Of a stretch of DNA of 64,000 nt, positions 45,433 to 55,087 are shown in pieces. The position numbers and the translations under genes were made by a program. This DNA comes from Lacinutrix jangbogonensis (lineage in GTDB: Bacteria; Bacteroidota; Bacteroidia; Flavobacteriales; Flavobacteriaceae). The DNA lies in assembly GCF_000797445.1 (NCBI RefSeq), contig NZ_JSWF01000028.1:124001-188000 (forward strand), read 5' to 3'. The stretch's first letter is position 1; each line of letters starts with the position of its first letter. The notes below the pieces were generated by a model. The model had not been told where the DNA came from, did no database searches, and was given only the letters and a program-made list of their open reading frames with translations.

Positions 45433-48186
45433 ATGAAATCTTTTATTTTCGATGTATTACAAAACCTTAAAGTCAAGGGCGAAGATTTATCCAGCCTATG
45501 CTTCATTTTACCTAGTAAACGCGCTGGTGTTTTTTTAAGACAAGAATTATCTACAGTCGTTAACAAAACTATATTTTCGCCAACTATTATTAGTATTGAA
45601 GAATTTGTTGAAGAATTAGCTCAATTAAAATCTATTCCTAATACAGAATTATTATTCGAGTTTTATAACACTTACTTAGCATTAACTCCAAAACAAGAAC
45701 AGGAACCTTTTGAAACCTTTTCTAAATGGGCGCAAATATTACTTCAAGACTTTAATGAAATTGATCGTTATCTTATACCGCAAGAAAACATCTTTGGCTA
45801 TTTAAGTGCAATAAAAGAAATAGACCACTGGTCTCTAGAAGATAATAAAACAAACGTTGTAAAAAACTATCTAAAATTCTGGGACAAACTAAAACTCTAC
45901 TATAAACATTATACAGAAGCATTGTTAGCCAATAAAACAGGTTATCAAGGTTTAATCTATAGAGAAGCTTTAGGAAACATTGAGAACTACTGCGCGAACA
46001 CTAAGCAGAAGCATGTTTTCTTAGGGTTCAATGCTTTAAATACTGCAGAAGAAAGACTAATTCAAGAATTATTAAAAAACGACTTAGCAGAAGTATTTTG
46101 GGATATAGATGAAGCCTTTATAGCAAATCCTATCCATGACGCAGGCCTATTTACAAGAGAACATAAAACACGATGGAACTATTTTACAACTCATACATTT
46201 AATTGGATAACAAGACACTATTCTAAACCTAAAAACATTGAAATATTAGGTGTTCCTAAAAATATTGGACAAGCGAAAACAATAGGTTCTATATTAAAAA
46301 TAATAGAAACAAAAAACCCAAATCTAAAAAGTACAGCTGTTGTTCTTGGAGACGAGAATTTATTAATTCCAGTTTTAAATTCAATTCCTTCTACCATAGA
46401 CAAGCTTAACATTACAATGGGCTTTCCGTTAAGCTCTATTCCTCTTGCGTCTCTTTTCGAACAATTATTTGCAATACACAAAAAAGGGTCTAAAAAATAT
46501 TATTACAAAGATATTATTGGACTACTCTCACATCAATTTATAAGACCTTTATTTTCAAATGAAGACACTAATAATGCTACAAGTTTAATTGAAAGTATTA
46601 AAAAAAATAACCTAGTATATTTATCGCTCTCCGATTTAAAAGCCTACAGTAAGTATAATTCAGAACTATTAGAACTTCTTTTTAATAATTGGCAAAACAA
46701 TGCAAATAATGCTATCCAGAATTGTTTCAAAATAATAAATAGAATAAAAGAACACCTGAACATAAAAAATGCAGACCATCTCTTGTCTCTTGAATACCTA
46801 TACCGTTTTAATAAACTCTTTAATGAACTCTTTAGGTTAAATGAAAGCTATAATCACATCAATGACATTTCTGCTCTTTTTAGCATATATAAAGAGCTTT
46901 TAACGAGTGAGACTTTAGATTTCCAAGGAGAGCCTTTAGAAGGCCTACAAGTTATGGGAATGTTAGAATCCCGTGTCCTTGATTTTGAAACTATAATTAT
47001 TTCAAGCGTAAATGAAGGTGTTCTGCCTTCCGGAAAAACAAACAATTCTTTTATTCCTTTTGATGTTAAAATAGAAAACGAGTTACCAACATATAAGGAA
47101 AAAGATGCCGTTTATACCTATCATTTTTATAGACTATTGCAACGCGCCAAAAACGTTTACATAATTTATAACACTGAAGCCGATGTTTTAACTGGAGGCG
47201 AAAAAAGTCGATTCATTAATCAACTAGAATTAGAAGCTATTCATACTATCAATCATCAAATTGTTACGCCTCAGGTTCCTAGTTTCAATTTTGAATTAAA
47301 AGAAATCAATAAAACCGAAGCAGTAACAAATAAGTTGAAAGCAATAGCACAACAAGGCTTCTCTCCTTCATCGTTAACAAATTATATAAGAAATCCGTTA
47401 GATTTCTATTACCAGAAAATACTTGGTATTAAAGACCTTGAAAATGTCGAGGAAACTGTTGCCGCCAATACAATGGGAACTGTTGTTCATGACACTTTAG
47501 AAGCATTATACAAACCATATATTGGGATGCATTTAAAAGTTGATGCTATCAAAAAAATGAAGCCTCAAATTGATACTAATATTTCGAGGTTTTTCCAGAT
47601 AGCCTATGCAGATGGAGATATGACTAAAGGTAAAAACCTAATTGTATATGAAATTGCAAAACGTTACGTTCAAAATTTCTTAAACCTTGAAATCGCGGAT
47701 TTAAAGCAAGGCAACACCATTAAAATAATAGCATTAGAAGAACGTACAGAAATACCATTAGACATTCCAGAACTAGACTTCAATGTAAAATTAAAAGGAA
47801 CTGTAGATCGTGTAGACGAATATAATGGTGTAACACGGATTATTGATTATAAAACTGGTAAAGTCATAAATTCCGAAGTAACAATTACAGATTGGGAAGA
47901 CTTAACCACTGATTATAAAAAGTACAGTAAAAGCTTTCAAATATTGGCTTATGCATATATGATGAATATACAAAACCCATTAAATTTCCCTATTGAAGCC
48001 GGTGTAATTTCATTTAAAAACCTCAACTCAGGCTTTTTAAAATTTAATAAAAAAGAGACTTCTAAGGCACGAAGTGGCGATACTTTTATCACTCAAGACA
48101 CTTTGAATAGTTACTTTGAAGAGCTAAAAACATTAATTATTGAGATTTGTAATTCAGAAATCAATTTTGTTGAAAAAGAGGTGTAA
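45433..48186 (+). CDS. AddB-like PD-(D/E)XK nuclease
   Basis: The 917-residue protein resembles AddB: an inactivated helicase-like N-terminal part (CFILPSKRAGVFLRQEL near residue 22, in the place of Walker A but without a GKT) and a C-terminal nuclease domain of the Cas4/RecB type (LTNYIRNPLDFYYQKILGI near residue 655, GTVVHDTLEALY, and the catalytic TRIIDYKTGKV near residue 808). It should form the second subunit with the AddA-like protein at 39408. The four Cys residues of the iron-sulfur cluster of Bacillus AddB were not recognised. The gene's stop overlaps the start of the hydrolase by one base. Confidence 0.87.
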   Translation: MKSFIFDVLQNLKVKGEDLSSLCFILPSKRAGVFLRQELSTVVNKTIFSPTIISIEEFVEELAQLKSIPNTELLFEFYNTYLALTPKQEQEPFETFSKWAQILLQDFNEIDRYLIPQENIFGYLSAIKEIDHWSLEDNKTNVVKNYLKFWDKLKLYYKHYTEALLANKTGYQGLIYREALGNIENYCANTKQKHVFLGFNALNTAEERLIQELLKNDLAEVFWDIDEAFIANPIHDAGLFTREHKTRWNYFTTHTFNWITRHYSKPKNIEILGVPKNIGQAKTIGSILKIIETKNPNLKSTAVVLGDENLLIPVLNSIPSTIDKLNITMGFPLSSIPLASLFEQLFAIHKKGSKKYYYKDIIGLLSHQFIRPLFSNEDTNNATSLIESIKKNNLVYLSLSDLKAYSKYNSELLELLFNNWQNNANNAIQNCFKIINRIKEHLNIKNADHLLSLEYLYRFNKLFNELFRLNESYNHINDISALFSIYKELLTSETLDFQGEPLEGLQVMGMLESRVLDFETIIISSVNEGVLPSGKTNNSFIPFDVKIENELPTYKEKDAVYTYHFYRLLQRAKNVYIIYNTEADVLTGGEKSRFINQLELEAIHTINHQIVTPQVPSFNFELKEINKTEAVTNKLKAIAQQGFSPSSLTNYIRNPLDFYYQKILGIKDLENVEETVAANTMGTVVHDTLEALYKPYIGMHLKVDAIKKMKPQIDTNISRFFQIAYADGDMTKGKNLIVYEIAKRYVQNFLNLEIADLKQGNTIKIIALEERTEIPLDIPELDFNVKLKGTVDRVDEYNGVTRIIDYKTGKVINSEVTITDWEDLTTDYKKYSKSFQILAYAYMMNIQNPLNFPIEAGVISFKNLNSGFLKFNKKETSKARSGDTFITQDTLNSYFEELKTLIIEICNSEINFVEKEV

Positions 48187-49025
48187 TGATAAAAAAGAAT
48201 CAAATTTTAGACAGAAAAGACCAAAAACCTATTCTTTTTGATGTGTTTTTTAATAAAATCAAAGAACCAAAACCATTAGTCATCTTTTGTCATGGGTACA
48301 AAGGTTTTAAAGATTGGGGAAGTTGGAATTTACTTGCCGAAGCTTTTATGAAAGCGAATCTATTTTTTGTGAAATTCAACTTTTCTCACAATGGAGGCAC
48401 CATTGAAAACCCGATAGATTTTCCAGATTTAGAAGCTTTTGCAGAAAACAATTACACTAAAGAGTTAGATGACTTAGACTTTATTCTAAATTATTTACTA
48501 TCAGAAGGTTGTGAACATAAAAATGAGATAGACAGAAATAACGTCACTGTTATTGGCCATTCTCGAGGTGGCGGAATTTCTATTATTAAAGCCGCAGAGG
48601 ATCCAAGAATTACTAATATTATAACCTTAGCTAGTGTCTGCGATTTCGAAAAACGCACAGCAACCGTTGGCGATTTAAAACAATGGAAAAAAGAAGGAGT
48701 TAAATATGTATTGAACGGAAGAACGAAACAGCAAATGCCTCATAACTATCAATTTTACCAAAATTTTAAAGCTAATGAGGTTCGATTAAACATAGAAAGG
48801 GCAGAAAAATCATTACAAATTCCTCATCTCATTATCCATGCAAAAGACGACCCATCAGTAAAATTCAATGAAGCAGAAGCGCTTCATCTTTGGAACGCTA
48901 AAAGTTTATTATATACTATTGAAAACAGTAATCATGTTTTTGGTGCCATGCATCCTTGGCAAGAAAAAAGTCCTCCAAAAGCATTATTGCAAGTTATAGA
49001 ATACTGTATTGGACAGATTTGCTAG
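48186..49025 (+). CDS. Alpha/beta hydrolase
   Basis: The 279-residue product has the alpha/beta hydrolase fold: oxyanion region VIFCHGYKGFKDWG near residue 33, nucleophile Ser in VIGHSRGGGISI near residue 124, an acidic residue in LIIHAKDDPSVKF and the catalytic His in NSNHVFGAMHPW. No signal peptide is seen, so it is cytoplasmic. The substrate is unknown. Its start shares one base with the addB-like stop (TAATG), so translation is coupled. Confidence 0.88.
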   Translation: MIKKNQILDRKDQKPILFDVFFNKIKEPKPLVIFCHGYKGFKDWGSWNLLAEAFMKANLFFVKFNFSHNGGTIENPIDFPDLEAFAENNYTKELDDLDFILNYLLSEGCEHKNEIDRNNVTVIGHSRGGGISIIKAAEDPRITNIITLASVCDFEKRTATVGDLKQWKKEGVKYVLNGRTKQQMPHNYQFYQNFKANEVRLNIERAEKSLQIPHLIIHAKDDPSVKFNEAEALHLWNAKSLLYTIENSNHVFGAMHPWQEKSPPKALLQVIEYCIGQIC

Positions 49026-49041
49026 AACGTTCTTAACCGTT

Positions 49042-49839
49042 TTATTTTAAACCGCTAAGTACTAAAACTGGAAATTCACTGATATGAAAATCTTTTTTCA
49101 ACATTACATTCTTCTCCCAAAGCATTGTGAAAAAACCACGTTTACGTCTAACAACACATAACAAATCTGGATTACTTGATTTATAATGTTCTAAAACGCC
49201 TAGATAAGTTGTAGCATTTTGAGATTTAGTGGTACTTGTTATCATACTATCTAATTGACTGCTCACGTTAAAATCATCAGGGTTGTAAAATGGTGTTTCT
49301 ACTAAAAGTAAATTCACTGTAGCATTAAAACTGTTTTTAATAGACTTTAATGGTTCTAAGGCTTCTTCCCTATTAATTATCGCAGATTTTAATGCAAATA
49401 AAATCGAAGCAATAGGTTTAAAAACAAACCCTTCAGGAACTATTAATGCAGGAATATTGGTCTGTTTAATGATTTTTCCAGAGGTTTTACCTAAATACAC
49501 CTCATCTTTAATAGAGTTAGTTCTTGGTTCTAAAATAATCATATCAATATCAAAAGCCTTACAAACTAAATCAATAGTATTAACTAATTTTCCTTTAAAC
49601 GTCCTCGTAATAACTTCTACATCTTTGTGATCAATTTGCGATACATGATGCTCTAGAAACGCCTTACTTTCACGTTCAATAATATGATCGATCTTTATCA
49701 TAGTTCCGGCTTTAGTATAAACGTTATATATTTGAACAACGTAAAGTCTAGCACCCGTAGCTTCAGCAAAATCTACAGCGTATTGTAAGTGACTTTTAGC
49801 ATTTTTAGACGATCCAACTGGAACTAAAATATTTTTCAT
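49042..49839 (-). CDS. Universal stress protein, tandem type
   Basis: The 265-residue product starts KNILVPVGSSKNAKSHLQYAVDFAEATGARLYVV (key residues VPVG and LYVV), the first USP fold. A second, more diverged copy fills residues about 145-265. Such tandem USPs are common in Bacteroidota. The nucleotide-binding G-x2-G-x9-G(S/T) pattern is only partly visible in the first copy (LGKTSGKIIKQTNIPALIV), and an ATP-binding role is not certain. It is convergent with the hydrolase, 16 bases away. Confidence 0.85.
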   Translation of the reverse strand: MKNILVPVGSSKNAKSHLQYAVDFAEATGARLYVVQIYNVYTKAGTMIKIDHIIERESKAFLEHHVSQIDHKDVEVITRTFKGKLVNTIDLVCKAFDIDMIILEPRTNSIKDEVYLGKTSGKIIKQTNIPALIVPEGFVFKPIASILFALKSAIINREEALEPLKSIKNSFNATVNLLLVETPFYNPDDFNVSSQLDSMITSTTKSQNATTYLGVLEHYKSSNPDLLCVVRRKRGFFTMLWEKNVMLKKDFHISEFPVLVLSGLK

Positions 49840-49867
49840 GACGTGATAATTAAATGAATTTACGCTA

Positions 49868-49875
49868 CAAAAATA
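49868..49875 (-). promoter_or_regulatory. -7 box of the USP gene promoter
   Basis: On the minus strand TATTTTTG matches TAnnTTTG, 28 bases before the start at 49839. Confidence 0.45.
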
Positions 49876-49929
49876 CAGTTTTTATGCTAAATCTTACGAC
49901 CTTAGCTTATACTAAAAATTAAAGCCATT

Positions 49930-51264
49930 TTGAGCACTAATATTAGCTTAAAGCATATAAATAAAATAGCTATTCCAGCACTCATTTCAGGAGTATCAGA
50001 ACCTATATTATCTTTAACAGACGCAGCGATAGTTGGAAATGTAGATTTTAATGCTACAGAATCTCTTGCAGCGGTTGGGATCGTTTCTACATTTTTATCC
50101 ATGTTAATCTGGGTATTTGGCCAAACTAGAAGTGCTATTTCTTCTATTGTTTCGCAATATTTAGGAGCTAACAAGTTAGATGAAATTAAAAATCTTCCTG
50201 CTCAAGCAATTTTTATTATCACAACGCTAGGTATATTAATTATAATGGCTACTTATCCTTTTGCCGAAGCTATTTTTAAACTTTATAATGCAGAAAGCCA
50301 AATTCTAGAATATGCTGTAGATTACTATAACATTCGCGTTTTTGGTTTTCCATTTACACTATTTACTATTGCTGTTTTTGGAGCTTTTAGAGGCTTACAA
50401 AACACGTATTACCCAATGATTATTGCCATAATTGGAGCGGTTGCAAATATTATTTTAGATTATGTTTTGGTTTATGGTTTTGCAAATGTTATTCCTGCTA
50501 TGCATATTCAAGGTGCTGCTTATGCCAGTGTAAGTGCGCAATTTTTAATGGCATTACTTTCAGCTTATTACCTTGTTAAGAAAACAGATATTCCGTTAGT
50601 TGTTAGCTTTCCTTTTAACAAAGAAATAAAACGCTTTTTATTAATGATAGGCAATTTGATTATTAGAACCATCGCTTTAAATGTAACCTTATATTTCGCT
50701 ACAAAATATGCTACAGGTTATGGCAAAGAATATATTGCAGCTTACACCATCGCGATAAATTTATGGTTTTTAGGTGCGTTTATAATTGACGGTTATGCGA
50801 GTGCTGGCAATATTCTATCTGGAAAATTAATTGGCGGAAAAGAATACAGTAAACTCATATCTTTAAGCAATAGCTTAATAAAATATGGCATTGCAATTGG
50901 AATAATTATCGCTATTCTAGGTACCATATTTTATTATCCAATCGGAAAAATATTTATTAAAGAACCTGATGTTTTAGAACAATTTTATAGCATTTTTTGG
51001 ATTGTTCTAGCCATTCAACCTTTATGTGCTTTAGCATTTATATTCGATGGTATGTTTAAAGGGCTTGGGAAAATGGCAGACTTAAGAAACCTTTTATTAC
51101 TATCAACATTTGTTGTTTTTCTGCCTATACTTTATGTTTTAGACAAATATGATTTAAAACTAACAGGGATTTTTATCGCGCTAACATTTTGGATTGCAGT
51201 TCGTGGTTTACCGTTAATAATAAAATTTAGAAAAGAATTTTTACCACTATCACAAAAGAATTAA
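49930..51264 (+). CDS. MATE-family multidrug/metabolite efflux transporter
   Basis: This 444-residue protein has twelve membrane helices in two related halves of the MatE type (PALISGVSEPILSLTDAAIVGN in the first helix pair; the second half begins near residue 235). MATE proteins export cationic drugs or metabolites by Na+ or H+ exchange. The start is a TTG at 49930, as no suitable ATG lies upstream and the sequence from here matches the family start. It is divergent from the USP gene. The substrate is unknown. Confidence 0.9.
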   Translation: MSTNISLKHINKIAIPALISGVSEPILSLTDAAIVGNVDFNATESLAAVGIVSTFLSMLIWVFGQTRSAISSIVSQYLGANKLDEIKNLPAQAIFIITTLGILIIMATYPFAEAIFKLYNAESQILEYAVDYYNIRVFGFPFTLFTIAVFGAFRGLQNTYYPMIIAIIGAVANIILDYVLVYGFANVIPAMHIQGAAYASVSAQFLMALLSAYYLVKKTDIPLVVSFPFNKEIKRFLLMIGNLIIRTIALNVTLYFATKYATGYGKEYIAAYTIAINLWFLGAFIIDGYASAGNILSGKLIGGKEYSKLISLSNSLIKYGIAIGIIIAILGTIFYYPIGKIFIKEPDVLEQFYSIFWIVLAIQPLCALAFIFDGMFKGLGKMADLRNLLLLSTFVVFLPILYVLDKYDLKLTGIFIALTFWIAVRGLPLIIKFRKEFLPLSQKN

Positions 51265-51301
51265 CTTTGGCGCGAGCTTAAGGCTCATTAAAACATAAAA
51301 G

Positions 51302-51403
51302 ATGGAAATATTAAACTTTTTAGGAGGCAGTGGGTTTTTTGCTATACTAGCCTTTGTTATCGTCATAATCTATTTATATAACAGGTACAAAAACCGCAGA
51401 TAA
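51302..51403 (+). CDS. 33-residue single-pass membrane protein upstream of queD
   Basis: The ATG at 51302 opens a 33-codon frame. The product begins MEILNFLGGSGF, has one hydrophobic helix (about residues 11-26: FFAILAFVIVIIYLY) and ends in the basic tail NRYKNRR, so it is likely a small inner-membrane protein with its tail in the cytoplasm. Its TAA overlaps the queD ATG by one base (TAATG), which argues for real translation and coupling. No family is recognised. It may have a regulatory or leader role. Confidence 0.65.
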   Translation: MEILNFLGGSGFFAILAFVIVIIYLYNRYKNRR

Positions 51404-51852
51404 TGGGAAATATTCGTATTACTAAACTTTTTTCTTTCGAAACAGGTCACGCACTTTATGGTTACGATGGGAAATGTAAAAATGTTCATGGACATAGCTA
51501 CAAACTATCTGTAACTGTTTTTGGTAAGCCAATTTCAGATAATACAAATGTAAAGTTTGGAATGGTTATAGACTTTACCGACTTAAAAAAGATTGTGAAA
51601 GAGGAAATTGTTAATGTGTTCGATCATGCTACTGTTTTCAATAAAAACACACCTCATGTAGAGTTAGCAAAAGAACTTAAAGACAGAGGTCACAATGTGC
51701 TTTTGGTGGATTACCAGCCAACAAGTGAGATGATGGTGATCGATTTTGCTGAAAAAATTAAAAACCGTTTACCGGCAGACATACAATTACACTCCTTAAA
51801 ACTTCAAGAAACAGATAGTTCATATGCAGAGTGGTATGCAAGTGAAAACTAA
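51403..51852 (+). CDS. queD: 6-carboxytetrahydropterin synthase
   Basis: This 149-residue enzyme of the QueD/PTPS family acts in the preQ0/queuosine path from dihydroneopterin triphosphate. The zinc-binding His residues are in FSFETGHALYGYDG and NVHGHSYKL; the catalytic Cys is in GKCKNVHGH. The catalytic dyad region (FDHATVFN) and the Glu in KLQETDSSYAEWY are present. Length matches QueD. It is coupled to the small membrane protein upstream and followed by lpxH. Confidence 0.93.
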   Translation: MGNIRITKLFSFETGHALYGYDGKCKNVHGHSYKLSVTVFGKPISDNTNVKFGMVIDFTDLKKIVKEEIVNVFDHATVFNKNTPHVELAKELKDRGHNVLLVDYQPTSEMMVIDFAEKIKNRLPADIQLHSLKLQETDSSYAEWYASEN

Positions 51853-51888
51853 ATTCCTGAGAAAGCAAGAATTAATTATATTTACAAC

Positions 51889-52641
51889 ATGCAAATTCCA
51901 AAAGGAAAGAAAATATATTTCGCTTCAGATAATCATCTTGGTGCTCCTACAAAAGAGCAATCATTTCCACGTGAACAAAAATTTGTCGCTTGGTTAGATG
52001 AAATAAAAGAAGATGCAGCAGTTATATTTCTTCTAGGAGATTTGTTTGATATGTGGATGGAATACAAAACTGTAGTCCCAAAAGGTTTTACAAGAACGCT
52101 CGGGAAACTTGCAGAAATTAGTGACTCTGGCATTCCTATTCATTATTTTGTTGGTAATCACGACTTATGGATGAATGGCTATTTTGAAGAAGAATTAAAC
52201 ATTCCTGTTTACCATAAACCACAAGAATACACGTTTAATAACACGACATTCTTTATTGGCCATGGAGATGGTTTAGGTCCTGGAGATAAAGGTTATAAAC
52301 GCATGAAAAAAGTGTTTACTAATCCGTTTTTTAAATGGTTATACCGTTGGCTCCATCCAGATTTTGGTATGCGTATAGCACAACATCTTTCTGTGAAAAA
52401 CAAAATGATTTCTGGAGACGACGACGCTAAGTTTTTAGGTGAAGACAACGAGTGGTTAGCGCAATACTGCAAACGCAAACTAGAGACTAAACATAGAGAT
52501 TTGTTTGTTTTTGGACACAGGCATTTACCATTAGATATTAAGTTAAGCGACAAATCTAGATATGTAAATCTTGGCGACTGGGTAAGCTATTATACTTATG
52601 GTGTTTTTGATGGTGAAACTATGGAATTAAAGAAATATTAA
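51889..52641 (+). CDS. lpxH: UDP-2,3-diacylglucosamine diphosphatase
   Basis: This 250-residue calcineurin-like metallophosphatase cleaves UDP-2,3-diacylglucosamine to lipid X in lipid A synthesis. The metal-site motifs are in order: ASDNHLGAPT, FLLGDLFDMW, YFVGNHDLWM, IGHGDGLGPGD and FVFGHRHLPLD. Length and motif spacing match LpxH. It is 36 bases after queD. Its 3' end overlaps the convergent peptidoglycan-binding gene by 4 bases. Confidence 0.93.
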   Translation: MQIPKGKKIYFASDNHLGAPTKEQSFPREQKFVAWLDEIKEDAAVIFLLGDLFDMWMEYKTVVPKGFTRTLGKLAEISDSGIPIHYFVGNHDLWMNGYFEEELNIPVYHKPQEYTFNNTTFFIGHGDGLGPGDKGYKRMKKVFTNPFFKWLYRWLHPDFGMRIAQHLSVKNKMISGDDDAKFLGEDNEWLAQYCKRKLETKHRDLFVFGHRHLPLDIKLSDKSRYVNLGDWVSYYTYGVFDGETMELKKY

Positions 52642-53297
52642 TTCATCAATATCTTCAAAGTCATTAAATCTATTTTACCATCTGGAAATAAGTTATTCTT
52701 TTCTTCAAAGCTTTTTAAAGCTTCAGACGTTATGTTTTTATAAACACCATCTACAGGAATAGCATACCCATTTTTTACTAAAAGCTTTTGCATTTCGAAA
52801 ACAAAGGCGCTTTTCTCTTGAGAAAACAAGGTTTTTTGTGGCATCATATCCAATAATATTTGTTTTTGTTTTAAAGTAGCTTCCGCTTTATTATAGTCTG
52901 CAATAGAAACGCCTTTTGCTTCAAACAGCTTTATATCTTGATTTGTTAGACCTTTACTTTTTAGTGTTTTAGATTGCTCTAAAACAGCCTTGTAGTACTT
53001 TAATTCCGCTACTTTTCTTCCGTATTCAGAAATTGCTAATGTTGTTTCTTCGTCATTATCTTCAGGACTTCTTACATCTATTCCATTAGCACTCCATTGC
53101 ATTTGCATATAGTTGTTTGCTTCTTCTAAAGCACCATAATAATTATAAACTGTTTCTGGATTGTGGTAATTTACATCTATAGCTTCATCAGGTTTAATAT
53201 TTGCGTTTTTAGGATGAAACCGTTGGTATTCTTTGTATTCAGAATAAGTGAAAATTAGGATAATTACAGCAAGTATAAAGAGAAGTATTTTTTTCAT
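52638..53297 (-). CDS. Membrane-anchored peptidoglycan-binding protein
   Basis: The 219-residue product begins with one membrane helix (MKKILLFILAVIILIFTYSE), then a long helical region (about 45-160), and a PG_binding_1-like domain near the end (FEMQKLLVKNGYAIPVDGVY onward, about 165-219). It would be anchored in the inner membrane with its domain in the periplasm. No catalytic domain is seen. It overlaps lpxH by 4 bases at the 3' end (convergent). A TATATTTG-type box (53345-53338, minus strand) precedes it by 40 bases. Confidence 0.8.
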   Translation of the reverse strand: MKKILLFILAVIILIFTYSEYKEYQRFHPKNANIKPDEAIDVNYHNPETVYNYYGALEEANNYMQMQWSANGIDVRSPEDNDEETTLAISEYGRKVAELKYYKAVLEQSKTLKSKGLTNQDIKLFEAKGVSIADYNKAEATLKQKQILLDMMPQKTLFSQEKSAFVFEMQKLLVKNGYAIPVDGVYKNITSEALKSFEEKNNLFPDGKIDLMTLKILMN

Positions 53298-53376
53298 TGA
53301 TTGCTTGTGATGTATAAATACAGTTGATTAGTGAAAACAAATATAAGGGAATTTCAACTTAATTAATATTTAAGTC

Positions 53377-54636
53377 TTAACCGTTAGCCTCAAAATCTTT
53401 AGTTAAATCTAGTCTTCTAAAACTTGGTGATGCAATTGCGGTAGTAATAACAGTAATTAATGTCATGGTTCCTCCAAAAACAACAGCAGTGGCTGTTCCC
53501 ATAAGTTTTGCCGTTACACCACTTTCGAAAGCGCCTAACTCGTTAGAAGAACCAACAAACATCGAGTTAACCGACGATACGCGACCACGCATATTATCTG
53601 GTGTTTTAAGCTGAAGTATGGTTTGCCTAATAACCATAGAAACGCCATCTGTTACACCACTAAAAAATAGCGCCACAACCGAAATCCAAAACGTTGAAGA
53701 CATCCCAAACACTATAATACAAACACCAAACCCAAAAATGGCGAAAAGCAATTTTAGTCCTGCATTTTTACTTATTGGAATATAAGCGGTTACTAACATT
53801 GTTAAAAAAGCGCCTACTGATGGTGCAGCTACTAAAATACCAAAACCTCTTGGTCCAACTTTTAAAATATCTTCTGCAAAAACAGCTAGAAGTGCCACTG
53901 CTCCACCAAATAAAACGGAAACCATATCTAAGGTTAATGCTCCTAATATGGCTTTAGTTTTAAACACAAAACTGACACCTTCTTTTAAACTTTGAAGTAT
54001 CGGCTCTCCTATTTTAGGGTTTAATATTGGTTTTTTAGAAATCTTAAACACCATTATTAGCGAAGCCATTACCATGCCAAATACAATGCATAAAGACCAA
54101 TGTACACCAATCCAGCTTATTGAAAACCCAGCAAATGCAACACCTAAAACACGTGCCATTTGCCAAGTAGAACTACTCCATGTTGCGGCATTAGGATAGA
54201 TTTTTTTTGGAACAATTAAAGCGACTAATGAGAAAATAGTAGGTCCAAAAAACGAGCGTAAAAAGCCGCCAAAAAATACTAGAGCATAAATAGAATACAA
54301 CAAACTGGTTTTAGACCAGGTTTGAGAAATGGTATTAGACGTTAGCCAAAACAAAGCAAAACTAATAACTGAAAATGCTACAATACATAGAGCTAGGAGG
54401 TTTCTTTTTTCACGTTGATCTACAATATGTCCTGCAAATAATGCCATTGTAAAGGCCGGAACAATTTCCATTAAACCTATAATACCAAGAGACAAAGGAT
54501 CTTTTGTTAACGCATAGACTTGCCATTCTATTACAATAAATTGCATAGACCATCCAAAAATTAATAAAAAACGCATAATTAAAAAGACGTTGAACTCTTT
54601 AAACCGTAATGCTGCGTATGGATCGTTTTTAGCCAT
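53377..54636 (-). CDS. MFS transporter
   Basis: The 419-residue product has twelve membrane helices. The loop between helices 2 and 3 (AGHIVDQREKRNLL) matches motif A of the major facilitator superfamily. It starts close to the MFS_3 (EntS-like) group that exports siderophores or drugs. The substrate is unknown. It is likely a single-gene unit with a promoter box at 54667-54674. Confidence 0.9.
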   Translation of the reverse strand: MAKNDPYAALRFKEFNVFLIMRFLLIFGWSMQFIVIEWQVYALTKDPLSLGIIGLMEIVPAFTMALFAGHIVDQREKRNLLALCIVAFSVISFALFWLTSNTISQTWSKTSLLYSIYALVFFGGFLRSFFGPTIFSLVALIVPKKIYPNAATWSSSTWQMARVLGVAFAGFSISWIGVHWSLCIVFGMVMASLIMVFKISKKPILNPKIGEPILQSLKEGVSFVFKTKAILGALTLDMVSVLFGGAVALLAVFAEDILKVGPRGFGILVAAPSVGAFLTMLVTAYIPISKNAGLKLLFAIFGFGVCIIVFGMSSTFWISVVALFFSGVTDGVSMVIRQTILQLKTPDNMRGRVSSVNSMFVGSSNELGAFESGVTAKLMGTATAVVFGGTMTLITVITTAIASPSFRRLDLTKDFEANG

Positions 54637-54666
54637 TAAATTTTAAGGTAGTTTTAAATATTAACG

Positions 54667-54674
54667 CAAAAGTA
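54667..54674 (-). promoter_or_regulatory. -7 box of the MFS gene promoter
   Basis: On the minus strand TACTTTTG matches TAnnTTTG, 30 bases before the start at 54636. Confidence 0.45.
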
Positions 54675-54694
54675 TACTAAGGATAGTTGTTATT

Positions 54695-55087
54695 TTAGTT
54701 TTTCTTAATTAGTTTAAACTCCACACGTCTATTTTTTGCTCTATCGGCTTCAGTATCGTTTACCGTAATTGGTTTAGAACTACCAAAACCAAACCATTTA
54801 ATCCTTTCTGGTTTTAAACCTTTATTAATTAAATAGCTTGAAACTGATTTTGCACGTTGCAAAGACAATTCATTATTTCTCTTTGCTAATCCTATAGTAT
54901 CTGTATGACCATAGATTTCGATATTCAGGTTTACATTATTGGTTAAATAAATGAATAATTTATCTAATTCTTCAATAGAAATGTTTTGTAATTCAGCTTT
55001 ATCGAACTCGAAAAACACGTTTTTAAAGGTGTAAGTTTTTTGAGTTTTGAGAAGAGAAACCTCTTCTTTTTTTATTATTATTTTTTT
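54695..55087 (-). pseudogene. C-terminal OmpA part of a frameshifted outer-membrane protein
   Basis: This frame, with no proper start codon, reads KEEVSLLKTQKTYTFKNVFFEFDKAEL and then an OmpA domain (IEIYGHTDTIG, LSLQRAKSVSSYL, NRRVEFKLIKKN). It continues the protein encoded by the adjoining frame at 55078-55827 if one A is added in the A7 run (T7 at 55081-55087 on the plus strand). A GTG at 55018 could start the OmpA part alone, but it would lack a signal peptide. Confidence 0.85.
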
